Of a stretch of 26,995 nucleotides of DNA, positions 12,353 through 20,216 are shown piece after piece (the stretch's first letter is position 1; every line of letters starts with the position of its first letter). Source of the stretch: a virus; the IMG/VR virus record IMGVR_UViG_3300046506_000206, positions 1 to 26,995 of that record; one strand, given 5' to 3'. A program made the translations under genes and the position numbers. The notes below the pieces were generated by a model. It saw nothing but the letters and a program-made list of their open reading frames with translations, was not told the origin of the DNA and searched no databases.

Positions 12353-14968
12353 TTGGCTGACAATATTTTATCAAGGTATAACGACTTCCTGAGGGGGAAG
12401 ATCAAGCTTGCGCCGCGGCTCGGCTTCGACGTGCCGCTCGCGCAGATCAATCCGAACCTCAAGCCGCACACCCGCGACATCGTGCAGTGGGCGCTGCGCG
12501 GCGGTCAGCGCGCCGTGTTCGCCAGCTTCGGCCTGCACAAGACCAGCACCGCGCTGGAGGTGATGCGCCAGATCGGCATCCACCGGCCGTGCCTGCGCCT
12601 GATCGTGTTGCCGCTCGGCGTGCGTCAGGAGTTCAGTCGTGAAGTGGCCAAGCGCTTCACCGGCGAGCACGCGATCGACCTGAAATTCATCCGCTCCGAC
12701 GCCGAGGTCGACGGCGTGGACACCATCTACATGACCAACTACGAGACGGTCCGCGAGGGCAAGCTCACGGTCAGCCGCTTCGGCGCCGCCTCGCTCGACG
12801 AGGCGAGCGTGCTGCGCAGCTACGGCAGCAAGACCTACCAGGAGTTCCTGCCGCTGTTCGAGCAGGTCGAGTTCCGCTTCGTGTTCACCGCTACCCCAAG
12901 CCCGAACCGCTTCAAGGAACTGATCCACTACGCTGGGTTCCTCGGCGTGATGGACACCGGCCAGGCGCTGACCCGCTTCTTCCAGCGCGACAGCGAAAAG
13001 GCCGGCAATTTGACGTTGTACCCGCACAAGGAGCAGGAGTTCTGGCTGTGGGTGGCCAGCTGGGCTTGCTTCATCCGCAAGCCGAGCGACCTTGGGCACT
13101 CGGACGATGGCTATGACCTGCCGCCGATGGAAGTGCGCTATCACGAAGTGCCGAGCGACTACGACACGGCTGGCGCCGAAAAGAACGGCCAAGGCTTGCT
13201 GATCCCGAACGTCGCCATGGGACTATCGGCTGCGGCTGGAGAGAAGCGCGACAGCATGGCTGCGCGTGTTGCCAAGGTTGCGGAAATCATGGCCGCCTCG
13301 CCAGAAGATCATTTCCTGATATGGCACGACCTGGAGGATGAGCGTCACGCGATCCAGAAAGCGATACCGGACGTAGTGAGCGTATGGGGTACCCAGAACT
13401 TGGACGAGCGCGAGCAGCGTATTGCCGACTTTTGCGACGGGAAGATCAAATACCTGTCCACCAAGCCGGCCATCGCCGGATCTGGCACGAACGCGCAGGC
13501 GCATTGCCACCGCGAGATCTTCTCCGGCATCGGATTCAAGTTCAACGATTTCATCCAAAGCATCCACCGGGTAAAGCGGTTCGGGCAGACCAAGCCGGTC
13601 ATCATCGACATCATCCATACCGAAGTCGAGCGGGAAGTGCTCAAGACGCTGCAGGAGAAGTGGCGCCGCCACGACGAGATGCAGGCCACCATGGGCGAGA
13701 TCATCCGCACCTACGGGCTGGACCACCTGTCGATGCAGGACTCGCTGGCGCGCACCATCGGTGTCGAGCGCCAGGTGGTCAAGGGCGAGCGCTTCACGGT
13801 CGCCAACAATGACTGCGTGTTGGAGGCGCTCGCGCAGCCCGACAACTCGGTCGGCCTGATCGTGACTAGCATCCCGTTCGCCAATCATTACGAGTACACG
13901 CCCAGCTACAACGACTTCGGCCACACCCAGGACAACCACCACTTCTGGGAGCAGATGGATTTCCTGACCCCGCAGCTGCACCGGATCCTGCAGCCCGGCC
14001 GAATCTATGCCTGCCACGTCAAGGACAGGATCAACTTCGGCAACGTCACTGGCGCCGGGCTGCCGACCGTCAGCCCGTTCCATGCCGAGGCGCTGTTCCA
14101 CGGTATGAAGCACGGCTTCGACTACATGGGCATGATCACGGTGGTCACCGACGTGGTGCGCGAGAACAACCAGACCTACCGGCTCGGCTATTCCGAGGTA
14201 TGCAAGGACGGCACCAAGATGGGCGTTGGCTCTCCCGAGTACATCCTGCTGTTCCACAAGCCGCAATCGGACCGCAGCCGCGGCTACGCCGACGTCCCGG
14301 TCACCAAGGCCAAGCCGCTGTGCCAGGCCGACGACGGCGCCGCGGTCGGCTTCGACCGCCGTCTGGCGCCGATTCCCGGTACCGGTTACAGCGTCGCGCG
14401 CTGGCAGGTCGATGCGCACGCGTTCTGGCGCTCCAGCGGCAACCGTCTGCTCAGCGCTGCGGAGCTGGCCAGCTACGGCCCGGCCAAGCTGGCCAAGATG
14501 TTCACCGGAATGTCGATGGACAACGTCTACGACTACGAATACCACGTCGCGGTCGGCGAACAGATGCTGGCCAACAAAACGCTGCCGTCCGACTACCTGA
14601 GCCTGGCGCCGGGCAGCACCGACCCGATGGTCTGGCACGACATCGTGCGGATGCGCACCCTCAACGGCGAGCAGTCGTCGCGCGCCGTCGAAAAGCACGT
14701 GTGCCCGTTCCAGATCGACATCGTCGACCGCCTGATCAACCGCTACAGCAACCCGGGCGATACCGTCTACGACCCGTTCGGCGGCCTGGGCACAGTGCCG
14801 GTGCGCGCGATGAAGCTGGGCCGCTATGGCATGGCGTCCGAGCTCAACCCGGCCTATTTCGCCGACCAGGTGCATTACTGCCGGGCGATGGAGCGCGAGG
14901 TCAGCATGCCGACGCTGTTCGACCTGGAAGCGTTGGACGCGGTGCAGGAACGCAAGGAGGCGGCATGA
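12353..14968 (+). CDS. SNF2-like helicase fused to N4/N6-type DNA methyltransferase
   Basis: TTG 12353 (upstream ACGGAG, 8-nt gap) begins 871 residues. Residues about 40-440 form a superfamily-2 helicase: motif I FASFGLHKTSTAL (57-69, with GLHKT in place of GLGKT), motif II LDEAS (148-152), motif III FTATPSPN (178-185) and motif VI IQSIHRVKRFGQ (401-412). Residues about 475-850 form an amino-methyltransferase: TSIPFANHYEY (505-515) in the place of the catalytic (D/N/S)PP(Y/F) motif, and VYDPFGGLGTVPVRAM (805-820) as the SAM-binding motif. The C-terminal SAM motif gives the beta-class order. One polypeptide combining translocation and methylation recalls Type ISP and Type III enzymes but has no nuclease motif that I can see. 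It probably protects or remodels phage DNA. It couples by ATGA to the next gene. Confidence 0.85.
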   Translation: MADNILSRYNDFLRGKIKLAPRLGFDVPLAQINPNLKPHTRDIVQWALRGGQRAVFASFGLHKTSTALEVMRQIGIHRPCLRLIVLPLGVRQEFSREVAKRFTGEHAIDLKFIRSDAEVDGVDTIYMTNYETVREGKLTVSRFGAASLDEASVLRSYGSKTYQEFLPLFEQVEFRFVFTATPSPNRFKELIHYAGFLGVMDTGQALTRFFQRDSEKAGNLTLYPHKEQEFWLWVASWACFIRKPSDLGHSDDGYDLPPMEVRYHEVPSDYDTAGAEKNGQGLLIPNVAMGLSAAAGEKRDSMAARVAKVAEIMAASPEDHFLIWHDLEDERHAIQKAIPDVVSVWGTQNLDEREQRIADFCDGKIKYLSTKPAIAGSGTNAQAHCHREIFSGIGFKFNDFIQSIHRVKRFGQTKPVIIDIIHTEVEREVLKTLQEKWRRHDEMQATMGEIIRTYGLDHLSMQDSLARTIGVERQVVKGERFTVANNDCVLEALAQPDNSVGLIVTSIPFANHYEYTPSYNDFGHTQDNHHFWEQMDFLTPQLHRILQPGRIYACHVKDRINFGNVTGAGLPTVSPFHAEALFHGMKHGFDYMGMITVVTDVVRENNQTYRLGYSEVCKDGTKMGVGSPEYILLFHKPQSDRSRGYADVPVTKAKPLCQADDGAAVGFDRRLAPIPGTGYSVARWQVDAHAFWRSSGNRLLSAAELASYGPAKLAKMFTGMSMDNVYDYEYHVAVGEQMLANKTLPSDYLSLAPGSTDPMVWHDIVRMRTLNGEQSSRAVEKHVCPFQIDIVDRLINRYSNPGDTVYDPFGGLGTVPVRAMKLGRYGMASELNPAYFADQVHYCRAMEREVSMPTLFDLEALDAVQERKEAA

Positions 14969-15411
14969 AAGTCGACAACCCGCTCACCGTCCGGCGCGTC
15001 GCCGCCATCGAGGCCGCCACCACCGGGCGCATGCTGTCGGCGCGCGAGCTCGGCTCCGCCATCCACATCTGCCACCAGTCCGCGCTGCGCTATGTGCGCC
15101 ACCTGCTGGGCGACAATCCGGACGTCGGCGCGCAGATGCATGTCGGCGGCTGGCGCGACATCGGGCCCGGGAAGCGTGTTCCGCTGTACCTGTGGGGCCC
15201 AGGGCCGCACGCGCCCAAGCCGGTGCCGCAGACCAGGGTGGAAGCCGTGCGCGAGTACCGCAAGCGCGTGCGCAAGGATCCGGTGCGTAATGCGCTGTAC
15301 CTCGCGCGCCAGCGTGCCCGCGATCGCGCCGACCGGGCGGCCAAGCGCCCGCAAGGCTGGGCTGCGGCGCTGCTCGGCCCGGTACGGCGCGGGAGGGCGT
15401 CCCATGCGTGA
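14965..15411 (+). CDS. Helix-turn-helix protein with basic tail
   Basis: The 148-residue product has a helix-turn-helix at about residues 10-48 (VAAIEAATTGRMLSARELGS, HICHQSALRYVRHLL) and a wing (RVPLYLWGPG). It ends in a strongly basic helix (YLARQRARDRADRAAKRPQG). It sits between the methyltransferase fusion and the replication genes, coupled by overlap on both sides (ATGA at 14965, 8-nt overlap at 15404). It may be the DNA-binding half of a split replication initiator, since the next protein lacks one; transcriptional regulation is the alternative. Confidence 0.7.
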   Translation: MKVDNPLTVRRVAAIEAATTGRMLSARELGSAIHICHQSALRYVRHLLGDNPDVGAQMHVGGWRDIGPGKRVPLYLWGPGPHAPKPVPQTRVEAVREYRKRVRKDPVRNALYLARQRARDRADRAAKRPQGWAAALLGPVRRGRASHA

Positions 15412-15922
15412 TTACGCCGACCTGCGTTCTGCCGCCCAGACGCTGCCGATGGTGTCCGTCACGGCCGGGGTGCTGCTCGATCTACTCGATGAGCTGGACC
15501 GGCTGCGCGCCGCCGCCAAGCCCGGCAAGGCGAAGCGCAACGACTATCCGGCGCCATTCGAGGAGGTCTGGGCCGCCTACCCGGAGCGCCCGGGCATGAG
15601 CAAGCCGGATGCGTACAAGGCCTGGATCGCGCGTATCAACGCCGGCGCCACGCCGAGCGAGATGATGGCGGGGGTGCAGCGCTACGCCGCTTACGTCAAG
15701 GCAAACCGGACCGAGCCGCAATACATCAAGCAGCCGGTCACCTTCTTCGGGCCGGGCGAACACTACCGCGCCGCGTGGGCGGTGACTGCGGCGCCGCCAG
15801 GGCGGCCGGTGGTGGGCAAGTTCAGCTTCGCCGGCGCCGACCGGACGGGCGACCGGCAGGCGCAGTCGGCTGCCCTGCAGCGCCGCGGCGTGGTGATACC
15901 GGACGGGGAGATCGAACTGTGA
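15404..15922 (+). CDS. Replication protein O/DnaT-like C-terminal domain protein
   Basis: ATG 15404 follows GGGAGGG. The 172-residue protein contains the segment typical of the C-terminal part of phage replisome organisers: FEEVWAAYPERPGMSKPDAY, KAWIARINAGATPSEMMAGV, QRYAAYVKANRTEPQYIKQP, TFFGPGEHYRAAW (about residues 49-126). These domains link the initiator to the helicase loader. The usual N-terminal winged helix is missing and may be supplied by the preceding gene. It is coupled to the DnaC-like gene by a GTGA overlap, the standard initiator-loader order. Confidence 0.8.
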   Translation: MRDYADLRSAAQTLPMVSVTAGVLLDLLDELDRLRAAAKPGKAKRNDYPAPFEEVWAAYPERPGMSKPDAYKAWIARINAGATPSEMMAGVQRYAAYVKANRTEPQYIKQPVTFFGPGEHYRAAWAVTAAPPGRPVVGKFSFAGADRTGDRQAQSAALQRRGVVIPDGEIEL

Positions 15923-16671
15923 GCGACCTGCAGAAGGCCAGCGGCCTGGTCGAGGCGTTCGGCGCGCACGTGCAGTATGTCGAGGGGGAGTGTGCGGCGC
16001 ACGGCAGCAGCCGGGCGCTGGCGCGCACGGGGCTCGGCTGGTACTGCCCGGCCTGCATGGATCAGCAGATGCGGCCCGAGTTCGATGCCGCCTGGGCGCG
16101 TGACCGGCTGGCGACGTTGAACAACATTGCCGAGATACCGGCGCGCTTTCGCGGTCAACGGTTCAGGGCGAGCACGCTGGAGCAGAAGGAGGTACGGGCG
16201 ATGGCTGCATCGTTTCGCGACTGCCTCAAGGACGGCCGGTGCTGGGCGGCCCTGATCTTGTCCGGCGAAACCGGGACCGGCAAGACGCTGCTGGCGTGCG
16301 AGTTCGCGGAGTCGTACATCAGCAAGTTCGGTCGCTCGGTCCGGTACATCACGGCGAAAGGCATGATCAGCGAAATCCAGTCCTCCTACGGCAAGGAGGG
16401 CAAGTCGGAGGACGTCGAGATCGACCGCTTCGTGCAGTACGACCTCTTGATCCTCGACGAGATCGACGCGGTGCCGGACCGCGACAACGCCAAGCTGCTG
16501 CTCACCGAGATTATCAATCGCCGCTACGGCGGCCACCGGCCGGTGATCGTGATCACCAACCAGACGCTGGAAACCCTGGGGCAGTACGTGGGCGACAGGG
16601 TGCTCGACAGGCTGCACGACAACGCGTTCCCGTGCTCGTTCACCTGGCCCAGCTTCCGGAGGAGCATGTGA
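15919..16671 (+). CDS. DnaC-like helicase loader ATPase
   Basis: GTG 15919 overlaps the previous stop. The 250-residue AAA+ protein has Walker A GETGTGKT (116-123), Walker B LLILDEID (176-183), sensor-I VITN (211-214) and a late Arg pair (VGDRVLDRL). The N-terminus carries C-x2-H at 25-28 and C-x2-C at 43-46 (WYCPACMD), a possible zinc site. It loads the replicative helicase at the phage origin together with the preceding initiator-like protein. The length is normal for the DnaC/IstB-like group. Helicase itself must come from the host, since none other is seen here. Confidence 0.92.
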   Translation: MSDLQKASGLVEAFGAHVQYVEGECAAHGSSRALARTGLGWYCPACMDQQMRPEFDAAWARDRLATLNNIAEIPARFRGQRFRASTLEQKEVRAMAASFRDCLKDGRCWAALILSGETGTGKTLLACEFAESYISKFGRSVRYITAKGMISEIQSSYGKEGKSEDVEIDRFVQYDLLILDEIDAVPDRDNAKLLLTEIINRRYGGHRPVIVITNQTLETLGQYVGDRVLDRLHDNAFPCSFTWPSFRRSM

Positions 16672-16901
16672 GCCGCGGCGAGATCTGCGCCCGGTGCGAG
16701 CACTTCACGTTCACCGGCCGTCCGGAGCAGGCCGCAGAGGGCAGCGGCCGCTGCACGGGGTACGGCGATAGCCCGGTCGAACCGTTTGTGGCCTGGGACA
16801 AGCGCTTCTGTGTGCTGTTTGGCCCCGCGCCGGACATGAAGCCGCGCGAGCGGTGGATCAAAGCGCAGCAGAACAAGACCGAAGCCAGGGAAGAAGACTA
16901 G
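16668..16901 (+). CDS. Four-cysteine small protein
   Basis: GTG 16668 overlaps the DnaC-like stop (GTGA) and has GGAGGAG upstream. The 77 residues contain CARCEHFTF (Cys7, Cys10), GRCTGYG (Cys29) and KRFCVLFG (Cys48), a likely zinc-binding fold. A charged C-terminal helix follows. It is probably part of the replication gene set, with function unknown. Confidence 0.7.
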   Translation: MSRGEICARCEHFTFTGRPEQAAEGSGRCTGYGDSPVEPFVAWDKRFCVLFGPAPDMKPRERWIKAQQNKTEAREED

Positions 16902-16910
16902 GAGGATGTG

Positions 16911-17336
16911 ATGGGACGATCAACCAAGCCGCGCAAAGCGTACCGACCGAAGGCGGTGGTCAAGCCGCTCGGCATCCGCAACGAACAGGACTTTGAATTT
17001 CCGGGCTACGCGGCGAGCATGGCGCTCGGCAAGGGCCATTTCGAGGAACAGCACGCCTACGACCTGCTGCAAAGCGCCGACCTGGCCCGCCGCATCGCGC
17101 CGAACGGGCACGCGATTCTGCCGATCGCTCAAGACATGGTGAATGCGGTCGCGGCGATCCAGCAGCGGGCGCAGCGCACCGGGCGCTATGGCGCCAGTGG
17201 CGACGAGATGCGCATCCTGCGCGATGGCATCGGGCGTACGACGGACTACCTGCGCTCGGTGCCGAACGCCGACATCTGGCGCGCGTCGAAGGCGGCGCTG
17301 GACGAGTTCAACCGCACAGGAGTGCTACGAGTGTAA
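16911..17336 (+). CDS. Conserved-looking phage protein of unknown function (141 aa)
   Basis: AGGAGG lies 5 nt before ATG 16911; a GTG at 16908 is in frame. The protein starts basic (MGRSTKPRKAYRPKAVVKPL) and is then mostly helical (HAYDLLQSADLARRIAPNGH, ILPIAQDMVNAVAAIQQRAQ, EMRILRDGIGRTTDYLRSVP). There is no known catalytic motif. It is the last gene of the replication stretch before hairpin 3, and its codon usage matches the phage backbone. Confidence 0.7.
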   Translation: MGRSTKPRKAYRPKAVVKPLGIRNEQDFEFPGYAASMALGKGHFEEQHAYDLLQSADLARRIAPNGHAILPIAQDMVNAVAAIQQRAQRTGRYGASGDEMRILRDGIGRTTDYLRSVPNADIWRASKAALDEFNRTGVLRV

Positions 17337-17342
17337 CGGCAA

Positions 17343-17364
17343 GCCGCGCGCCGATTTGCGCGGC
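17343..17364 (+). other. Intercistronic GC-rich hairpin 3
   Basis: GCCGCGC-GCCGATTT-GCGCGGC is a perfect 7-bp hairpin. It starts 6 nt after a stop and ends 19 nt before the next ATG, with no T-tract. Confidence 0.6.
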
Positions 17365-17383
17365 ACAAAACGAAGGGAAGAAC

Positions 17384-18328
17384 ATGAAGCGAATGATCGT
17401 TGCAATTGTCCTGAGCCTGATGGCGTGCGTGGCGCTCGCGCTGCCCAAGCCGTCGCAGATCGAGGACGCGTTGGCGGCGCAGCATTACGCGGAGGCGCGC
17501 GGCATGGTGGCCGAGGTGTTGCGCGAGAAACCGGAATCCGCTCGTGCGCACCTGCTGAGCGCCTACCTGCTGGCGCACGTCGACCGCAACAGGCAGGCGG
17601 CGAACGCCGAATTGCAAAGCGCGACCGGGCTCGATAAGCGTGGCGATGTCAAGTCGTCACCGTTGTTCGGGCGGGTGGTGGCGGAGATCGACATGCTGCC
17701 GTCGGCGCGCGCTGCCGATGCGGCAGCGCCTCCGCAAGCGCCCATCCATACGTCCACCACCGCGAAGAACTGGAGCACCGTTGCATGGTTGCTCGTGCTA
17801 ATCGCGGCGTGCCTGGCGATGCTCTACATAATGGTCCGACCCAAGCGTGGAATCATCGCCATTGCCTACGAGACGCCAGCCGCGCCGCCACACACGTGGG
17901 CATCATTCGGCGGATCGCCATCACCGGACCGCGCCATGCCGCAGCCAGTCTATGCCCGTGAGCAATACGCCGCAGCAGCAGTGCAACCAGGTTCGGCGAT
18001 GGGGGCCTTCGGCATGGCAGCTTCGGTGGCGGGCGGGGTGGTTGCCGGGAACATGATCAGCGACGCGCTGCACCATCGTCGCGATGACACCGAGATCACG
18101 CGCAGCCGGCGTGCACAGGACGAGGATGACGAGCGTCGTCGTCGCGATTCCTCTTCGAGCACGTACAGCGACCCATCGCCGGTATCGACCGCGGCCGAGC
18201 GATCGTCGTTCTCGTCATCGTCCAGTGGTAGTGATTCATGGTCGAGCAGCTCGTCCTATAGCTCGTCGGACAGCGGCTCCAGCTCGTCGTCGTTCGATAG
18301 CGGATCCAGTTCCTCCAGCGACTGGTAA
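17384..18328 (+). CDS. Exported single-pass membrane protein with TPR-like head and Ser-rich tail
   Basis: ATG 17384 follows GAAGGGAAG. The 314 residues show a signal peptide (MKRMIVAIVLSLMACVALAL), a helical TPR-like region (residues about 24-105, with HYAEARGMVAEVLREKPESA), a transmembrane helix (TVAWLLVLIAACLAMLYIMV, near 126-145), and a glycine-rich hydrophobic stretch (AMGAFGMAASVAGGVVAGNM). It ends with a charged block and about 60 residues of mostly Ser. Similar TPR/Gly/Ser-rich membrane proteins occur as bacterial chromosomal genes, so this may be host-derived cargo. It lies between replication genes and integrase, a usual place for morons. The function is unknown; an envelope role is inferred. 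Confidence 0.75.
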   Translation: MKRMIVAIVLSLMACVALALPKPSQIEDALAAQHYAEARGMVAEVLREKPESARAHLLSAYLLAHVDRNRQAANAELQSATGLDKRGDVKSSPLFGRVVAEIDMLPSARAADAAAPPQAPIHTSTTAKNWSTVAWLLVLIAACLAMLYIMVRPKRGIIAIAYETPAAPPHTWASFGGSPSPDRAMPQPVYAREQYAAAAVQPGSAMGAFGMAASVAGGVVAGNMISDALHHRRDDTEITRSRRAQDEDDERRRRDSSSSTYSDPSPVSTAAERSSFSSSSSGSDSWSSSSSYSSSDSGSSSSSFDSGSSSSSDW

Positions 18329-18341
18329 CGTTTCGCGCCAC

Positions 18342-18363
18342 GCCGCCCGGCGCTGCGGGCGGC
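18342..18363 (+). other. Intercistronic GC-rich hairpin 4
   Basis: GCCGCCCG-GCGCTG-CGGGCGGC is a perfect 8-bp hairpin. It lies between the Ser-rich gene stop (13 nt upstream) and the integrase start, with no T-tract. Confidence 0.6.
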
Positions 18364-18374
18364 ATCGGAAAAGG

Positions 18375-19466
18375 ATGCCCTGCACGATGGGAGCCAGTCT
18401 GTTTAAGGTGGGAGATGTCTGGCATTACCGGTTCCAGGTGGCCGGCCGTCGCCAGCAGCGCAGCACGCGCGAGACGCGCAAGGGCCGGGCCGAGGAAATC
18501 GCCGACAAGGCATACGAGGACGAGGTGGTGCGGGTCAACGGCGGCCACCCGGTCCCGACGCTGCGCGAACTGATCAAGATGTGGCTGGACATCCACCGCC
18601 CGGTCGCTAGTACACACCACATCCGCAGCGTCGAGCGATTCGCACGCCTGCACCTGTATGGGCTGGGCGACAAGCGGCTCACCGATATCACCACGGGCGA
18701 CGTCGAGCTGGCGCGCATCGAGCACCTCAAGGATCGCCAGCCGGCCACGGCCAACCACTGGCTGCGGGTTTTGAAGCTGCTTACCCTGTGGGCAGTCAAG
18801 CGCGAAATGATCATGGCGGCGCCCTGGAAGGTGGCGATGCTCAAGGTGCAGAAGAGGCCACGGGCCATGCTTCCAATCGATGCCGCCAAGAGCTGGTTCG
18901 ATGAGCTCGACAAGGCATCGCCGCGGTCACCGGCTGTCCGCACGGCGGTGCTCCTGATGTTCGGCTTGGGCCTCCGTGAGGGAGAGTCGGTCTCTGCACG
19001 CTGGGAGTGGGTCGACTGGGAGCGAGCTACTTATACGCCTGGCATCACCAAGGGTAAGGAGGCCGAGCCGGTGCCGATCGCCGGCTGGCTGCTCGAATAC
19101 CTGGCGCCGCTGCGCCAGACGGAAGGGCTGATCGCCTGCCGGGAGGATGGCCAGCCGTTCGCGGCAGGCTTCGCGCGCCACGCCATGCGCAAGGCCAACG
19201 CCGCCTGCTCGCTCAAGGGCATCACCCCGCACCGCTTGCGCGGTACGTACGCCACCCTTCTGTCCGAGGAGCGCGTGCCGATCCAGACCATCCAGAAGGT
19301 GCTGCGGCACAAGAGCCACAACACGACGATGGGTTACCTCGAGAAGAACCTTGAGACCGCCGCCCATGCACAGAACGTCATCGGCGGGAAAATCGGGTTT
19401 AACTGGCGCAATAGTGGCGAACGAAATGCAGGAAAGCCCGTAGATTCAAGCGCTACAGATGATTAG
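18375..19466 (+). CDS. int: Tyrosine-family site-specific integrase
   Basis: The 363-residue protein has an N-terminal arm-type domain (SLFKVGDVWHYRFQVAGRRQ), a core-binding domain (residues about 60-160, LRELIKMWLDIHRPVASTHH onward) and a catalytic domain. Catalytic residues in order are Arg201 (GLGLREGESVSARW), a Lys in TKGKEAEP, His286-x2-Arg289 (TPHRLRGTYATLL), His312 (VLRHKSHNTTMGY) and nucleophile Tyr321. It would catalyse integration and excision at attP. Start 18375 has AAAAGG too close; the in-frame ATG at 18387 is an equally good candidate and keeps hairpin 4 at the usual distance. Unusually, the gene is embedded between the early operon and the late switch on the same strand and overlaps the Q-like gene by 8 nt. 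Confidence 0.93.
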   Translation: MPCTMGASLFKVGDVWHYRFQVAGRRQQRSTRETRKGRAEEIADKAYEDEVVRVNGGHPVPTLRELIKMWLDIHRPVASTHHIRSVERFARLHLYGLGDKRLTDITTGDVELARIEHLKDRQPATANHWLRVLKLLTLWAVKREMIMAAPWKVAMLKVQKRPRAMLPIDAAKSWFDELDKASPRSPAVRTAVLLMFGLGLREGESVSARWEWVDWERATYTPGITKGKEAEPVPIAGWLLEYLAPLRQTEGLIACREDGQPFAAGFARHAMRKANAACSLKGITPHRLRGTYATLLSEERVPIQTIQKVLRHKSHNTTMGYLEKNLETAAHAQNVIGGKIGFNWRNSGERNAGKPVDSSATDD

Positions 19467-20145
19467 CAGTCATCCGGTAAATCCCCACCGTGCCCTCCGC
19501 GATGCCCTCAGCGTTGTATTGCAGGAAACTGTTTGCGCAGCGAAAAATATTTCGCCTGTGCTACTCTCAGCCGTGAAAATCACCGCCCGGGAGTCTGCCT
19601 TGTTCGTCGAAAAATACGTCGCCGCCGTCAACTCCTGCAACCTGCAGGATGACGAATTCCACCGCGCCACGCATGTGCTCACCGCCGCCGCGCTGGCCGA
19701 CCTGTCCGGCGGGCGCGGAGCCATCCTCGGCTCAATGCTGGCCCGGGTGAAGTACGCCGACGGCCCGGCGCACCAGACATTCGAGTCCGGCAGTCGCAAC
19801 CTGGCGCAGCTGGCCCGGGTTTGGGAGGCGGTGGTCGTCGAGAAGGGCTTGGCGCGCGGCTGGCTGAAGATCAGGGCCGAGTGGGATATCGCGGCGGCGC
19901 ACGCGATGTACAAGAAGATCGCCGCGCGCTCCCTGGCGCACTGGCTCGGCGGCGAATGCGAGACCTGCCATGGGACCAAGCTGCATCAGCATCGGAGTTG
20001 CAACCCGTGCGGCGGCACCGGCCGCGCGCCGGTCGATGGAGGCAGGCTGGAGGTGGAGCGGATCAAGGATATGATCAGCGAACTCGAAGGGCTGTTCCAG
20101 GCGCATGCCGGCCGGGCCGGCGCGAGGATACGCCAGGCTGCGTGA
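19459..20145 (+). CDS. Q-like late antitermination protein candidate
   Basis: ATG 19459 lies within the end of int. A GTG at 19573 is an alternative that would shorten the product from 228 to 190 residues. The protein is helical with one zinc-finger pattern, ECETCHGTKLHQ then RSCNPCGGTGRA (Cys167, 170, 181, 184), near the C-terminus. Lambda-type Q proteins (about 207 residues) likewise have a four-Cys zinc finger in the C-terminal half. The strongest support is position: it ends just before a promoter, short leader and intrinsic terminator that precede all late genes, the Q-PR'-tR' arrangement. Q binds DNA at the late promoter and makes RNA polymerase ignore terminators. Overall sequence similarity to lambda Q is not obvious, so the call is inference. 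Confidence 0.6.
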   Translation: MISSHPVNPHRALRDALSVVLQETVCAAKNISPVLLSAVKITARESALFVEKYVAAVNSCNLQDDEFHRATHVLTAAALADLSGGRGAILGSMLARVKYADGPAHQTFESGSRNLAQLARVWEAVVVEKGLARGWLKIRAEWDIAAAHAMYKKIAARSLAHWLGGECETCHGTKLHQHRSCNPCGGTGRAPVDGGRLEVERIKDMISELEGLFQAHAGRAGARIRQAA

Positions 20146-20180
20146 TGCGCTGGTCAGCTGCATAAATCGTTGGGTAGCTG

Positions 20181-20210
20181 TTGAACATTGGAACTGATGT
20201 GTAGTACACT
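20181..20210 (+). promoter_or_regulatory. Late promoter PR'-like
   Basis: TTGAAC (20181-20186), an 18-nt spacer and TACACT (20205-20210) make a good sigma-70 promoter. It lies in the 316-nt gap after the Q-like gene and is the first promoter before the late operon. Transcription should start near 20217. Confidence 0.65.
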
Positions 20211-20216
20211 GCAGTC

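Noticed and set aside
13223-14875. 550-codon minus-strand ORF
   Set aside because: Antisense shadow of the helicase-methyltransferase fusion, whose plus frame has clear motifs.
18120-18325. Ser-rich repeats as a mobile or recombination repeat
   Set aside because: The repetition is codon-level Ser/Asp/Gly low complexity within one frame, not a nucleotide repeat with defined units.
18084-18374. N-terminal extension of the integrase
   Set aside because: It overlaps the Ser-rich protein in another frame and hairpin 4; the integrase arm domain starts after 18375.
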